DNA of 64,000 nt from Lewinella sp041392765. GTDB taxonomy: Bacteria > Bacteroidota > Bacteroidia > Chitinophagales > Saprospiraceae. The position numbers were made by a program, and so were the translations under genes. Positions within the stretch are counted from its first letter, which is position 1. Each line of letters opens with the position of its first letter. The DNA is taken from the NCBI GenBank assembly GCA_041392765.1, contig JAWKLL010000018.1, positions 1 through 64,000 of the forward strand, written 5' to 3'. A model generated the notes under the pieces. That model saw only the letters and a list, made by a program, of their open reading frames with translations, was not told the origin of the DNA and searched no databases. Of this stretch, positions 37,099-45,838 are shown piece after piece.

Positions 37099-38418
37099 AT
37101 GACAAGCTTCGCTTCTACCGACTTGCTGCTGTCTTGCTTCCAAACCGCAGGACGGGTTACTACTGATACTCGCCAGTTGCAGGCAGGAGATCTTTATTTT
37201 GCCCTGAAAGGCGACCGCTTTGATGGCAACCAATTTGTTGCGCAAGCTATTGCGCAGGGGGCTAGCTTTGCTGTGACCGATGATCCCGCCTTGGCGACTC
37301 ATGAACGCGTCCTCTTGGTGGAAGATACGCTGCTGGCGCTCCAGCAGTTGGCTACGGCTTGGCGACGATTGTTCAATATCCCCCTGCTCGCTATTACGGG
37401 TAGCAACGGAAAAACAACGACCAAGGAGTTGGTGGCTTCGGTGCTGTCCAAGGCGCACAAGACTCATTTTACACAGGGCAACCTCAATAATCACATCGGC
37501 GTTCCGCTTACGCTGCTCGCTATGCCACGCGATACGGAGATCGCCGTCATAGAAATGGGTGCCAACCACCAACGCGAAATCGCGATGCTATGTCGCATTG
37601 CTGAACCCACTCACGGCCTTATTACCAATATCGGAAAGGCTCATTTGGAAGGTTTTGGCGGGCAAGAAGGTATCAAGATTGGCAAAGGTGAACTCTATGA
37701 GTGGTTGGCTGCCAGCAAAGGCGTTGCTTTTATCAATATGGAGGAGCCGTTCCTGCATGATATGGCAACGGAAAGGAAGGTGGAAAAGCGGATTGGATAC
37801 AAAATTTCCGACCAGCCCCAACTGACGATACCTTATTATGAGGTACAGCTCAGGGCGTTGTTTCCCACTGTCACTACGGCCTTCCTCGATCACCACGGTG
37901 CCTTGCACGAATGTGAAAGCCATTTGGCAGGCCGACACAACCTCCATAATATCATCACGGCCATCGCTGTTGGAAAGTATTTCAAAGTGCCTACGTTACA
38001 AATTATCGCGGCCATTGGGCAGTACAACCCGTCCAACAATCGCTCGCAGTGGCTGCACAAGGATGGCATTGCATGGTTTATGGATGCCTACAACGCCAAC
38101 CCCTCCAGTATGCAGGTGGCATTGCTGGCCTTCAAGCAGCTCCCCGGCGATCGCAAAGTAGTTGTATTGGGGGATATGCTGGAACTGGGGGAGGAGGCGG
38201 CCGCTGAACACGAAGCCATTGCCCGCTTGGCATTGGAACAGGCTTTCGAGCAGGTGGTGCTGGTGGGAGATCTTTTCAGCGAAATTGCTGCCCGGTTGGG
38301 TATCGACCACTTTCCATCGGCAGCGGCACTCACGACCAATTGGGATAAAAACAACTGGCAGGGCGCACAAGTAATGGTCAAAGGATCGAGGGGGATGAAA
38401 TTAGAAACCATCATTTGA
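37099..38418 (+). CDS. murF: UDP-N-acetylmuramoyl-tripeptide--D-alanyl-D-alanine ligase
   Basis: 439 residues. Adds D-Ala-D-Ala to the UDP-MurNAc-tripeptide in the last cytoplasmic step of peptidoglycan precursor synthesis. N-terminal domain (to about 95) with VTTDTRQLQAGDLYFALKG. The central Mur ligase domain has the P-loop ITGSNGKTTTKE and EMGANHQREIAMLC. The C-terminal domain has WFMDAYNANPSSMQVAL and VLGDMLELGEE. Normal length. ATG at 37099 is the only reasonable start. It stands alone rather than in a dcw cluster. Confidence 0.96.
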   Translation: MTSFASTDLLLSCFQTAGRVTTDTRQLQAGDLYFALKGDRFDGNQFVAQAIAQGASFAVTDDPALATHERVLLVEDTLLALQQLATAWRRLFNIPLLAITGSNGKTTTKELVASVLSKAHKTHFTQGNLNNHIGVPLTLLAMPRDTEIAVIEMGANHQREIAMLCRIAEPTHGLITNIGKAHLEGFGGQEGIKIGKGELYEWLAASKGVAFINMEEPFLHDMATERKVEKRIGYKISDQPQLTIPYYEVQLRALFPTVTTAFLDHHGALHECESHLAGRHNLHNIITAIAVGKYFKVPTLQIIAAIGQYNPSNNRSQWLHKDGIAWFMDAYNANPSSMQVALLAFKQLPGDRKVVVLGDMLELGEEAAAEHEAIARLALEQAFEQVVLVGDLFSEIAARLGIDHFPSAAALTTNWDKNNWQGAQVMVKGSRGMKLETII

Positions 38419-38462
38419 TGGTATAAATAAAGGCAGGAAGGGCAAGACCCTTTTCGGGTAAG

Positions 38463-38577
38463 CGATGGGAACGGGTGCCGCGCCGGAGCTTTGCGGAGGG
38501 GTGGCTACGAGTGGACAGCGCGACCCCACGCCACCCTGTAACGACAGTGGAAGGGTGGCGTGGGGGTACCCCCTAAA
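38463..38577. repeat. REP-like palindromic element R6, copy 2
   Basis: CCACGCCACCCT (inside GACCCCACGCCACCCTGTAA) pairs with AGGGTGGCGTGGGGGT. The end GGGGTACCCCCTAA corresponds to the end of copy 1. It lies between the convergent murF and pdhA genes and may terminate both. Confidence 0.6.
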
Positions 38578-38605
38578 ATCAACATATACTAACTATAAGA
38601 CAAGA

Positions 38606-39634
38606 TCAAGTCAGGAACGGGTAGTTTTCCTGTAGATAGTTGTCGGTGTATAGCTCGGCAGCATCGGGTAGGGGCGACTCGTCGGCAAATTTGTAGGCAT
38701 CATCGATCTCTGCATTGACGGTATCTTTGATGGCTTCGATTTCTGCCTCGGTGGCCATTTTGCTATCTAAAAGCAAATGCTCAATAATTTTGACAGGGTC
38801 TCTGTCTTCGTATTCTTTTACTTCTTCCTTGGTGCGGTACTTGGCGGGGTCGGATACCGAGTGCCCCTTGTAGCGGTAGGTACGCATCTCCAAGAAATAA
38901 GGGCCTTTGCCGGCTCGGATGTGTGCGGCGGCGCGTTCTACGGCTTCGTGAACGGCGGCAGGATCCATACCGTCCACCGATTCGCTGGGCATATCGTAGG
39001 AAAGTCCCATTTTCACCATGTCAATCACGTTGGAGGTGCGCTCCACGGAAGTGCCCATGGCGTAGCCGTTGTTTTCCAGCACATAAAGAACGGGGAGTTC
39101 CCAGCTCATTGCCATATTGAAAGCCTCGTGCAAGGCACCTTGGCGGGCGGCACCATCCCCAAACATGGTGACGCATAGGTTGTTGGTGCCTTTGTATTTC
39201 TCTGCGAAAGCAATGCCCGTGCCAATAGGAATTTGTGCCCCTACGATACCGTTGCCGCCGTAGTAGTTGTGTTCCTTGCTGAAGAAGTGCATGGAACCAC
39301 CTTTGCCTTTGTTGCACCCGGTGGCTTTGCCGAACAACTCGGCCATAGCAGAACGGGAGTCGATGCCTCGGCCTATGGCGATACCGTGTTGGCGATAAGC
39401 CGTCACGATGCCGTCGCCTTTTATCAGTGCCGATTCAATGCCGGCAGCTACAGCTTCCTGGCCAATATACACGTGGCAAAACCCGCGCACTTTCTGTTGG
39501 CCGTAAGCCATTAGTGCTTTTTGTTCAAATTTTCGGATGCGCAGCATGAGGGTGTACCAACTGATGTACTGCTCCTTGCTGTATGCCGCTTTTTTCTTCT
39601 TTGTGCTGGCCTTTTTGGCTATCGTAGTTGTCAT
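38606..39634 (-). CDS. pdhA: pyruvate dehydrogenase E1 component, alpha subunit
   Basis: 342 residues from the ATG at 39634 (MTTTIAKKASTKKKKAAYSK); the upstream 17 codons of the open frame are unlike the family. It is a thiamine-diphosphate-dependent E1 alpha with the cofactor motif GDGAARQGALHEAFNMAMSW ending in ENNGYAMGT, FCHVYIGQEAVAAG near the N-terminus, and the regulated loop region YRYKGHSVSDPAKYRTKEE. With an E1 beta and E2/E3, not in this window, it converts pyruvate to acetyl-CoA. The Lys-rich N-terminal extension is common in Bacteroidota homologues. A branched-chain 2-oxoacid substrate cannot be excluded, but the motifs favour pyruvate. Confidence 0.92.
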   Translation of the reverse strand: MTTTIAKKASTKKKKAAYSKEQYISWYTLMLRIRKFEQKALMAYGQQKVRGFCHVYIGQEAVAAGIESALIKGDGIVTAYRQHGIAIGRGIDSRSAMAELFGKATGCNKGKGGSMHFFSKEHNYYGGNGIVGAQIPIGTGIAFAEKYKGTNNLCVTMFGDGAARQGALHEAFNMAMSWELPVLYVLENNGYAMGTSVERTSNVIDMVKMGLSYDMPSESVDGMDPAAVHEAVERAAAHIRAGKGPYFLEMRTYRYKGHSVSDPAKYRTKEEVKEYEDRDPVKIIEHLLLDSKMATEAEIEAIKDTVNAEIDDAYKFADESPLPDAAELYTDNYLQENYPFLT

Positions 39635-39803
39635 AAGCGAATTTTCGCTGATTAATTGAATGATTCTGAGGTCAAAATTAGGCAATTATTCTGCGTCGGC
39701 CAAAATATTTGCTGCCGTGTAAACAAATAATTCCGCTTTCGGTTGCCGTAAGAGTCGCTAGGTTTAGATTCGAGCTACCTTTATTGTGGGAAATGTTGAT
39801 TGA

Positions 39804-39871
39804 AGGGCTTCGCCTGTTTGATGTTGTTTGATGTTGTTTGATGGGCTTCGCCCGTTTGATGTTGTTTGATG
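39804..39871 (+). repeat. short tandem repeat between pdhA and the photolyase
   Basis: GGGCTTCGCC-TGTTTGATGTTGTTTGATG occurs twice, with the sub-unit TGTTTGATGT repeated inside. The surrounding 315-base gap holds nothing else I can identify. Confidence 0.7.
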
Positions 39872-39949
39872 AACATATCTCATTCTGAAAATTCTGCTTC
39901 TATTTTTTTTATCTGTAACAAAATCGAAGAAATAAATTCAAACAGGTAC

Positions 39950-41386
39950 TTACATCCATTTTTTCACAGAAACCATAGCAGGCGGATAATCGCTGCCAGG
40001 TGTGAAGTCGATGGTGTCTTTGGTGGCAAAATCAACTAAATCAGGCGTGTGTATGAACTCTTGTGGTACCTCCGCCAGTTCGGGAATCCACTGTTTTACA
40101 TACTCACCTTTGGGGTCGTATCTTTTAGCTTGGCTAAGGATGTTGAAATACCGATTTTCGCGGGGGTCGCTGCCTACGCCAGCTACATAATTCCAGTTGC
40201 CCCAGTTGCTGGTGACATCGTAGTCAATCAGCAGCGATTCAAAATATTCTGCCCCCATCTGCCAGTTGACTTGTAGGTCATTGACCAAGAAACTCGCTAC
40301 ATTTTGCCGCCCTCTGTTGGACATAAAACCCGTGAGGTTAAGCTCTCTCATATTGGCATCAATAAATGGTATCCCCGTTTCGCCTTCGATCCATCGGTTG
40401 AAGGCATTCCAGTTGTTTTCCAAGGGTTTGTCCAAGGTGCCTTTTGTGCCCGTTTTGAGAAAAATTAGATTTTCGTGTTTTTTGCCCATGAGGCGGAAGA
40501 AATCACGCCAGAGCAGTTCAAAAATCAACCAATACGTACTTTCATTGGCACCTCGTTCGGATTCGTATTGTTTTATTTCTTGGTAAATGCGTTTGGGGGA
40601 AATACAACCTTGCGCCAACCAAGGTGATAGTTTGGAGGAATAGTCGGCGCCTACCAACCCATTTCTGGTTTCTTTGTAGGTTTTGATATGGTCGCTTTCC
40701 CAGAGGTAGTAGCGCAGTCGCGCTAAAGCGGCTTGTTCTCCTCCGCGAAAAGCTAAGGCTGCCCTTGAATCGGGTATCACTTCTTCCTTGCCGAAAGTAG
40801 CCAAGGTGGGCATAGGGTCGGATGTCACCCGTAGCGACAATGGAGGAATGCGCTCTGGCACAGAAAGTGGCGGACGAATGGGCGTAAGTTTCTCCACTTC
40901 TTTCCTGAATTGGGTAAAAACATCGGGTGTGTGGTGGATAGGGAAGGGGAGATCGGCTGTATAGAAAAGCATTTTTCCTCGGTCGTAGATGATCTCGGTG
41001 CCGATTTTCCAAAGATTTTCTTCCAAGTGGTTCTGCACTCGGAGTTCCTCCTCGGTACGTTCTCGGTTACAGCAGACCCAACTGCTTTTGGTAGCTCTCG
41101 CCAGATCGAAAATCACCTCTTCGGGGTTTCCTACTTTGACGATTAATTCACTCCCCAATTTTCTGAGGGACTCTTGGAGTGCTTCAACCGACTCAATAAT
41201 GAATTGTGTTCGATACTTTCCTGTTTTGGGAAAATCAAACCAGCGCGTACGCCCCGTGAACACGCGTTCGTCGAATACATATACAGGCAATACTTCATCG
41301 GCCATCCGGAGTGCATGGTGCAATGCCTCGTTGTCGTGCAGCCTCAAATCTTGCCTAAACCATACTATTGCTCTTCTGACATCCAT
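39950..41386 (-). CDS. cryptochrome DASH (photolyase family)
   Basis: 478 residues. N-terminal alpha/beta photolyase domain starting AIVWFRQDLRLHDNEALHHA, with the antenna-binding domain to about residue 170. The FAD-binding helical domain has TYKETRNGLVGADYSSKLSP, WLAQGCISPKRIYQEI, and the flavin-proximal IPFIDANMRELNLTGFMSNR and SNWGNWNYVAGVGSDPRENR. The GLVGADYSSKLS and SNRGRQNVASFL segments are typical of the DASH subgroup, which repairs UV dimers mainly in single-stranded DNA using blue light. Full length, with no neighbouring repair genes. Confidence 0.93.
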   Translation of the reverse strand: MDVRRAIVWFRQDLRLHDNEALHHALRMADEVLPVYVFDERVFTGRTRWFDFPKTGKYRTQFIIESVEALQESLRKLGSELIVKVGNPEEVIFDLARATKSSWVCCNRERTEEELRVQNHLEENLWKIGTEIIYDRGKMLFYTADLPFPIHHTPDVFTQFRKEVEKLTPIRPPLSVPERIPPLSLRVTSDPMPTLATFGKEEVIPDSRAALAFRGGEQAALARLRYYLWESDHIKTYKETRNGLVGADYSSKLSPWLAQGCISPKRIYQEIKQYESERGANESTYWLIFELLWRDFFRLMGKKHENLIFLKTGTKGTLDKPLENNWNAFNRWIEGETGIPFIDANMRELNLTGFMSNRGRQNVASFLVNDLQVNWQMGAEYFESLLIDYDVTSNWGNWNYVAGVGSDPRENRYFNILSQAKRYDPKGEYVKQWIPELAEVPQEFIHTPDLVDFATKDTIDFTPGSDYPPAMVSVKKWM

Positions 41387-41517
41387 GAATAGGAAACACT
41401 ATTGATGCAAGGTGATATTGAAATGGGTGAATCTTAATGAAACCTATAGGCGAGGCTCTGTTGTCGCTGACAAGAAGAGGCTACCGCATGTCATTCATTA
41501 ATATTCGCTCATTCCTT

Positions 41518-41552
41518 AGAGATGCTATGTTCAGCATCTCTTAGTATCTTTG
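41518..41552 (+). promoter_or_regulatory. operator-like palindrome joined to a promoter -7 box
   Basis: AGAGATGCT-ATGTTC-AGCATCTCT (perfect 9-bp arms, 41518-41541) is followed directly by TATCTTTG (41545-41552), a good TAnnTTTG match. A regulator binding here would overlap the -33/-7 spacer. No intact gene lies downstream on the plus strand until the broken SCO1-like gene. Confidence 0.45.
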
Positions 41553-41655
41553 CAGTTTAACAAAGATAAGCGACCTTGGTTCTTGTTGAACCTTAGTATG
41601 GGAAAAAAGTAGATTCAGCATTTTCTTAATCAGCGTGAATGATGGATAACAGTCT

Positions 41656-41736
41656 AAGGGACAAGGATAAAAATAAACTGTTCAATTTTTGCGAATCGCC
41701 TAAAAAAATTGAACAGTTTATTTCGTCAAATTACTA
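41656..41736. repeat. palindromic element R1, copy C
   Basis: AAATAAACTGTTCAATTTTT and AAAAAAATTGAACAGTTTAT are near-perfect inverted arms around GCGAATCGCC, with the terminal box CGTCAAATTACTA. It is the shortest and cleanest copy of the family. Confidence 0.75.
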
Positions 41737-41761
41737 AGGTAAGAAATTAAAAGTCAACAAT

Positions 41762-41806
41762 TTAGGGTGTACCCCCTGCAAAGCAGGGTCGGGCTATCCG
41801 CTCCAG
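41762..41806. repeat. REP-like element R6, copy 3 (reversed)
   Basis: Read on the minus strand it is TGGAGCGGATAGCCCGACCC, then CTGCTTTGCAGGGGGTACACCC, matching the layout of the copies at 6836 and 38463. Confidence 0.55.
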
Positions 41807-42031
41807 TACCTCCTTGCAGTCGGCACGTCCGCTTCTATCCCTTACACGGAAAACATCTGACTGACTATCAATTGCTTGCGTGCTTATTGTTCGATTTGTT
41901 ATCCATAATCCACGGTAATCAATTAAATCGCATGAAACGTTTGAAATGAATCGCTTATTCATCCAATTGTCTTTGACAAATACTGAATCTTTTTTCTTAT
42001 CCCTTATGTTTTGGCAAAATTTGTTCTTCCC

Positions 42032-42667
42032 ATGAAATACCTCATGTTTTACACATACTTGTTGTTGCTTATATGGCTGGCAAGCTGCCAAGGAGAGCAG
42101 GATTTACCTATTTGGGGAGTCCTTACGACAAAGTAGATGGCGAAAAAATACCATCCTATTCCTGATTTCGCGCTTGTCAATCAAGAAGGGATACCGTTTC
42201 TCCACGACAGTGGAAGGATAAGCTACTGGTTGCTGATTTTTCTTTATTTCTTGTCCTACTATTTGCCCCGTTATACAGGCTCAGATGAAGCGCGTTCATC
42301 GCCATTTTCGGCAGGATACGCAGATTGTGCTACTTTCTTTTACGGTGGATCCGAAAAGAGATAATGTCCAGCGGTTAGCCAATACGCCCAAACAATGGGT
42401 GTTCTTTCTGCCCACCGCTGGCATTTTCTCACAGGTGAAAAGGATACGATCTTCCGCTTGGCAGATGATTTTTTGAATGTCGCAGTAGATGATTGGAATG
42501 CGCCCGGTGGTGTGGACCACAGTGGGCGCATTGTTTTGGTGGATACAGCGGGTTATGTACGTAGTTTTGCCAACGGCAATGACCCACAATCGGTTGATGC
42601 TTTCATCAAGGATGTGGAGCAACTTTTAAACCAATTTACTGCGCCTGCCCCAACTGGGGTTGAATAA
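42032..42667 (+). pseudogene. SCO1/SenC-family copper chaperone-like lipoprotein, frame broken
   Basis: The ATG at 42032 starts a lipoprotein signal (YLLLLIWLASC). With single-base repairs the sequence reads as a SCO1/SenC protein. IPDFALVNQEGIPFLHDS is followed by a segment encoding SCPTICP, so both copper-ligand Cys codons (42252-42254 and 42264-42266) are present. Then come VLLSFTVDPKRDNVQRLA, KQWVFL, DDFLNVAVDDWNAPGGVDHS with the conserved His, and GRIVLVDTAGYVRSF. At least four frame changes interrupt it. SCO1 proteins deliver copper to cytochrome c oxidase. Its last 32 bases overlap the end of the convergent OmpA-family gene. Confidence 0.78.
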
Positions 42668-44921
42668 TGCGGAACTCTGTCCGTCTGTTCATCTGGTGTT
42701 CTTCTTCCGAACAGCTTACCTCGTCTGTACAGCCATTCACGAGGCGTTCCTCTCCATATCCTTTGGCACTCAGTCTGTTGGTGCCGATACCTTTCTTTAT
42801 CAACCAGGTCACGATGGCATTGGCACGCCTTTGCGATAAACGCTGATTAAATTCAGCATTGCCGCGGGCATCGGTGTGTGAACTGATTTCTACCGATATG
42901 TCGGGGTTGAATACCAATAGCCAATACAGACGGTTCAATTCGGGAATGGCTTCGGCACGCACACTCGACCTGCCAGTGTCGTAATAAACATTCAGTAAAT
43001 AAGGAGCCGACATGCCCGCTTCCTTATATTTACTATCACTGGGCTGGAAGGCAGTCACAGAGGCTTCTTCTGGTGTAGGCTTCACAGGGGCGGGATTGTG
43101 CGATGCCAAGTAATACCGGACAGGTTCTTCCGCACTGATTTTGTTGGTACAAAGGGTGGCACGGTAAGAATTGGCGAAATAGCCTTCGCTTGTCACCTTA
43201 ACGGTATAGCAACAACCAGGTTGCGGCTTGAATTGAAAACGCCCAGTGCTATCCGTAGGGGTGCGGATCGTGGTGGCACAATCGCTGCTTAGCATATATA
43301 CTAATGCTCCTTCAATGGGGGCTTCTGTGTCTTCGTCCAACACATATCCAGCTACATGTGCAATGGTGCCATCTCCTTTTGCAACTAATTCATCGGATAT
43401 AGGCTTGGGCTGCACAGCCAAGGCGATGGGTTGTTTGCGATCCTGAGGGTGTGCGTTGGCACAAATTTCAAATTCATCGGCCATGACCCCTTCGTCAATG
43501 ACTTGCACATAAATACATTCATCCTTGTTCAACCAAGTAGTCCATTTACCAATGGTGTCCGTTTGGAAAAGGGTATCCATTCCCCTTACTTTAAAGGTCA
43601 CTTGTCCTTTCCAGTCTTCATGGTCTTCTTGGAAAAAGGCAAGGTCAAGGGGGATTTTACCTGTCTGGAAGGCGTATATGTCATCGCTACCAGCACCTCC
43701 TTCGCGGTTAGAGGTTAAGAACCCGTAGGTGCCATCGGAGTGCATGACCAAGCTAAAGTCATCTGCTTTGGAGTTGATGGGGCTTCCCATGTTTTTGACG
43801 GTACTCCAAGTGCCTTCTCCCATGTCTTCCGCTTGAAAAATATCAAGTCCGCCTAATCCCAATTGCCCATTACTGGCAAAAAATAGGATGCCATCTTGGT
43901 GGTAAAACGGGAATAATTCATCGCCCTCCGTATTGATGCTGGGGCCTAAGTTGACGGGTACGCTCCAAGTACCATCGGCATTTCGGTTGACAACGTACAA
44001 GTCCTTACCACCAAACCCGCCAGGCCTATCAGAGGCAAAGAACAACCGGTTACCATCGGGTGAAAGGGCAGGGTGAGCCGTGGAGTAATGGCTGCTGTTG
44101 AAAGGAAGCGCCTTGGGTGCTGACCAAGAACTATCTTTCTGTAGCCGGGAGACGAGAATTTCCAACCGATGGATCAGCTCTTGATCGGAAGCGGTTTGTG
44201 TTTGGTTGCTGGTGTAGTAAGCCTCTTGTCCATCAGCACTGAAGGTGATGATAGCCGCATTCATGGCCGCATTGAACACCTCGGAGAAGGGTTGCGTAGG
44301 CTCATACGTAATGGAAAGCCCTTGCAGTTGGTCAACCGTGGTGGGCTTTGTGAAATACAATCCGTAGTACGGCTGCTTGGATGCACCATCTTTCTTTACG
44401 GCACCGAAAACCAAGCCGTCTTGGTAGAAGGCAGGGGATAGATCGCTCTCTTTACCATTAAAATCAGGAAGTGAGAGGACGTAGGGAAAGTCGGGGTGCT
44501 CTATGGATTCAATCCAAGCACACACATCTTCTAAGTCTGCTTTTTGGGTGTAGTAAGGTTTTCGCAGCAGGAAGGTATCAAATGCGGACTGTGCTGTAAG
44601 GCAATCCCCCATGAATAGCAGCAACTGTCCATACCGATAGTAGGCAATGGCTGGGGCATCTGGCATTTCTGTAATTTGCCGATACCAAGTTACAGCATCT
44701 GCTAATTGACCCGCTTTTCGCTGCGCTTCAGCCATGCCCAATAATGCATCGAGCTGTTCGGGCTGCTTTCGCAGGATTTTTTCATAAGTAGCAATGGCCG
44801 CTTCGTATTGAAGCGTTTCCATCTCTTGTGCTGCTTTTTTGTACAACGCTTTCTGCGCAAATACACCGTTGCTCAATACGAACAACGAAACGATTGTTAA
44901 GGCGACGGTAAATTGTCTCAT
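42636..44921 (-). CDS. TPR-PD40-CRD-OmpA family protein (PorE-like architecture)
   Basis: 761 residues. A signal peptide ends at about residue 22 (VFAQ). TPR-like helices (25-130) are followed by a WD40/PD40 propeller (150-430) with repeated blades such as ALSPDGNRLFFASDRPGGFG and LYVVNRNADGTWSVPVNLGP. A carboxypeptidase-regulatory-like domain (about 530-620) and a C-terminal OmpA peptidoglycan-binding domain (640-755; ISSHTDARGNAEFNQRLSQR, RANAIVTWL) come next. This order is that of PorE, which links the type IX secretion machinery to peptidoglycan, so an outer-membrane/periplasm anchoring role is likely. Many paralogues exist in these genomes, so identity with PorE itself is not claimed. 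Intact, unlike its paralogue at 62444. Confidence 0.9.
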   Translation of the reverse strand: MRQFTVALTIVSLFVLSNGVFAQKALYKKAAQEMETLQYEAAIATYEKILRKQPEQLDALLGMAEAQRKAGQLADAVTWYRQITEMPDAPAIAYYRYGQLLLFMGDCLTAQSAFDTFLLRKPYYTQKADLEDVCAWIESIEHPDFPYVLSLPDFNGKESDLSPAFYQDGLVFGAVKKDGASKQPYYGLYFTKPTTVDQLQGLSITYEPTQPFSEVFNAAMNAAIITFSADGQEAYYTSNQTQTASDQELIHRLEILVSRLQKDSSWSAPKALPFNSSHYSTAHPALSPDGNRLFFASDRPGGFGGKDLYVVNRNADGTWSVPVNLGPSINTEGDELFPFYHQDGILFFASNGQLGLGGLDIFQAEDMGEGTWSTVKNMGSPINSKADDFSLVMHSDGTYGFLTSNREGGAGSDDIYAFQTGKIPLDLAFFQEDHEDWKGQVTFKVRGMDTLFQTDTIGKWTTWLNKDECIYVQVIDEGVMADEFEICANAHPQDRKQPIALAVQPKPISDELVAKGDGTIAHVAGYVLDEDTEAPIEGALVYMLSSDCATTIRTPTDSTGRFQFKPQPGCCYTVKVTSEGYFANSYRATLCTNKISAEEPVRYYLASHNPAPVKPTPEEASVTAFQPSDSKYKEAGMSAPYLLNVYYDTGRSSVRAEAIPELNRLYWLLVFNPDISVEISSHTDARGNAEFNQRLSQRRANAIVTWLIKKGIGTNRLSAKGYGEERLVNGCTDEVSCSEEEHQMNRRTEFRIIQPQLGQAQ

Positions 44922-44979
44922 AGTCTGTTAAGGATAAGCAAGTACGAAAATTTCCAATCCCAGTGTACTTGTTTTCCTT

Positions 44980-45139
44980 GAGTTTATCTGAGTTTCCCTG
45001 ATTGAGCGAAAGTAAGTAAATTTTGTTCTGTTCAAGGCAGAAAGCGCAGTCGATACCAGATGTATCGGCGAGTATTTCTAACGAAGAACAGGACGAAATT
45101 GACTACTTGTAGCCAATTGAGGGAATTTTAGATAAACTC
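44980..45139. repeat. palindromic element R4 (MITE-like)
   Basis: 160 bp. Ends GAGTTTATCT and AGATAAACTC are perfect inverted repeats. Pairing continues inward (TTCCCTGATTG with CAATTGAGGGAA; AATTTTGTTCTGTTC with GAACAGGACGAAATT). It lies in the 446-base gap between divergent genes; the rest of that gap contains the candidate coaD promoter and nothing coding. Confidence 0.7.
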
Positions 45140-45201
45140 ATGACACTCACATGTCCCGCAATGTCTGATAGTTGATATTCCGAATACAGTTTATAAAATT
45201 G

Positions 45202-45209
45202 TATGTTTG
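45202..45209 (+). promoter_or_regulatory. possible -7 element before coaD
   Basis: TATGTTTG matches TAnnTTTG and is about 160 bases before the coaD ATG; no clear -33 box. Confidence 0.35.
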
Positions 45210-45367
45210 TCCTGTAAATCGGCCTTTGAAGTGGAAAGCGTTCTCAAATGTATATGTTCCGCAAAGAAACACATATTTTTGAACTTTCGAATATGTTTAC
45301 GGACAAAATTGCCAAGGGTTGCATTTTTTTTATTTTTTTTTTAAAAAAAACTTCAAACGAACGCCAA

Positions 45368-45838
45368 ATGATAAAAAGAGCCGTCTTTCCAGGATCCTTC
45401 GACCCCATCACGGTTGGGCATGCTGAAATTGTAAAGCGAGCCATCCCGCTCTTCGATGAGGTAGTCGTGGCGGTGGGGGTCAATTCGCAGAAAAAATATC
45501 TTTTCCCACTGGAGCAGCGGCTACAATGGTTGGAAAAAGTATTTGAAGCCTACCCTTCAGTCCACATCGACTCTTTCGAGGGGCTGACTGCTCATTTTTG
45601 CAATAGGGTAGGGGCGCAATATTTGGTGAGAGGACTGAGGAACGCCGCCGACTTTGATTATGAAAAAACTATCTCCCAGTTGAACCACATCGTCGGCAAC
45701 GGCATCGAAACGGTTTTCCTGATCAGCGAACCCAGCTACTCCCACATCAGTTCCACCATCGTACGAGAAATCATCAACGGTGGCGGCGATGCTTCCCCAT
45801 TTTTGCCAGAAGGATTAACCATTGCTCCTCGTATATGA
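45368..45838 (+). CDS. coaD: phosphopantetheine adenylyltransferase
   Basis: 156 residues from the ATG at 45368, giving the family start MIKRAVFPGSFDPITVGHAE. It catalyses the ATP-dependent adenylation of 4'-phosphopantetheine in coenzyme A synthesis. Seen are the nucleotidyltransferase TxGH motif (TVGH), YLVRGLRNAADFDYE, and the ISSTIVREI motif near the C-terminus. Its last four bases (ATGA) overlap the start of the cyclase gene, so translational coupling is likely. Confidence 0.96.
   Translation: MIKRAVFPGSFDPITVGHAEIVKRAIPLFDEVVVAVGVNSQKKYLFPLEQRLQWLEKVFEAYPSVHIDSFEGLTAHFCNRVGAQYLVRGLRNAADFDYEKTISQLNHIVGNGIETVFLISEPSYSHISSTIVREIINGGGDASPFLPEGLTIAPRI

Larger units (their letters stand above)
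41387..42031. other. 645-base gene-free stretch rich in repeats
   Basis: Holds a palindrome next to a -7 promoter box (41518-41552), element R1 copy C (41656-41736) and element R6 copy 3 (41762-41806). The remaining sequence before the SCO1-like gene is AT-rich and shows no convincing gene. Confidence 0.6.

Noticed and set aside
41762..42091. Minus-strand frame of 109 codons
   Set aside because: It starts inside the antisense of the SCO1-like gene and ends in a REP-like element; composition and similarity do not suggest a protein.
45244..45483. Minus-strand frame of 79 codons near coaD
   Set aside because: It is the shadow of the coaD start and leader and has no protein features of its own.
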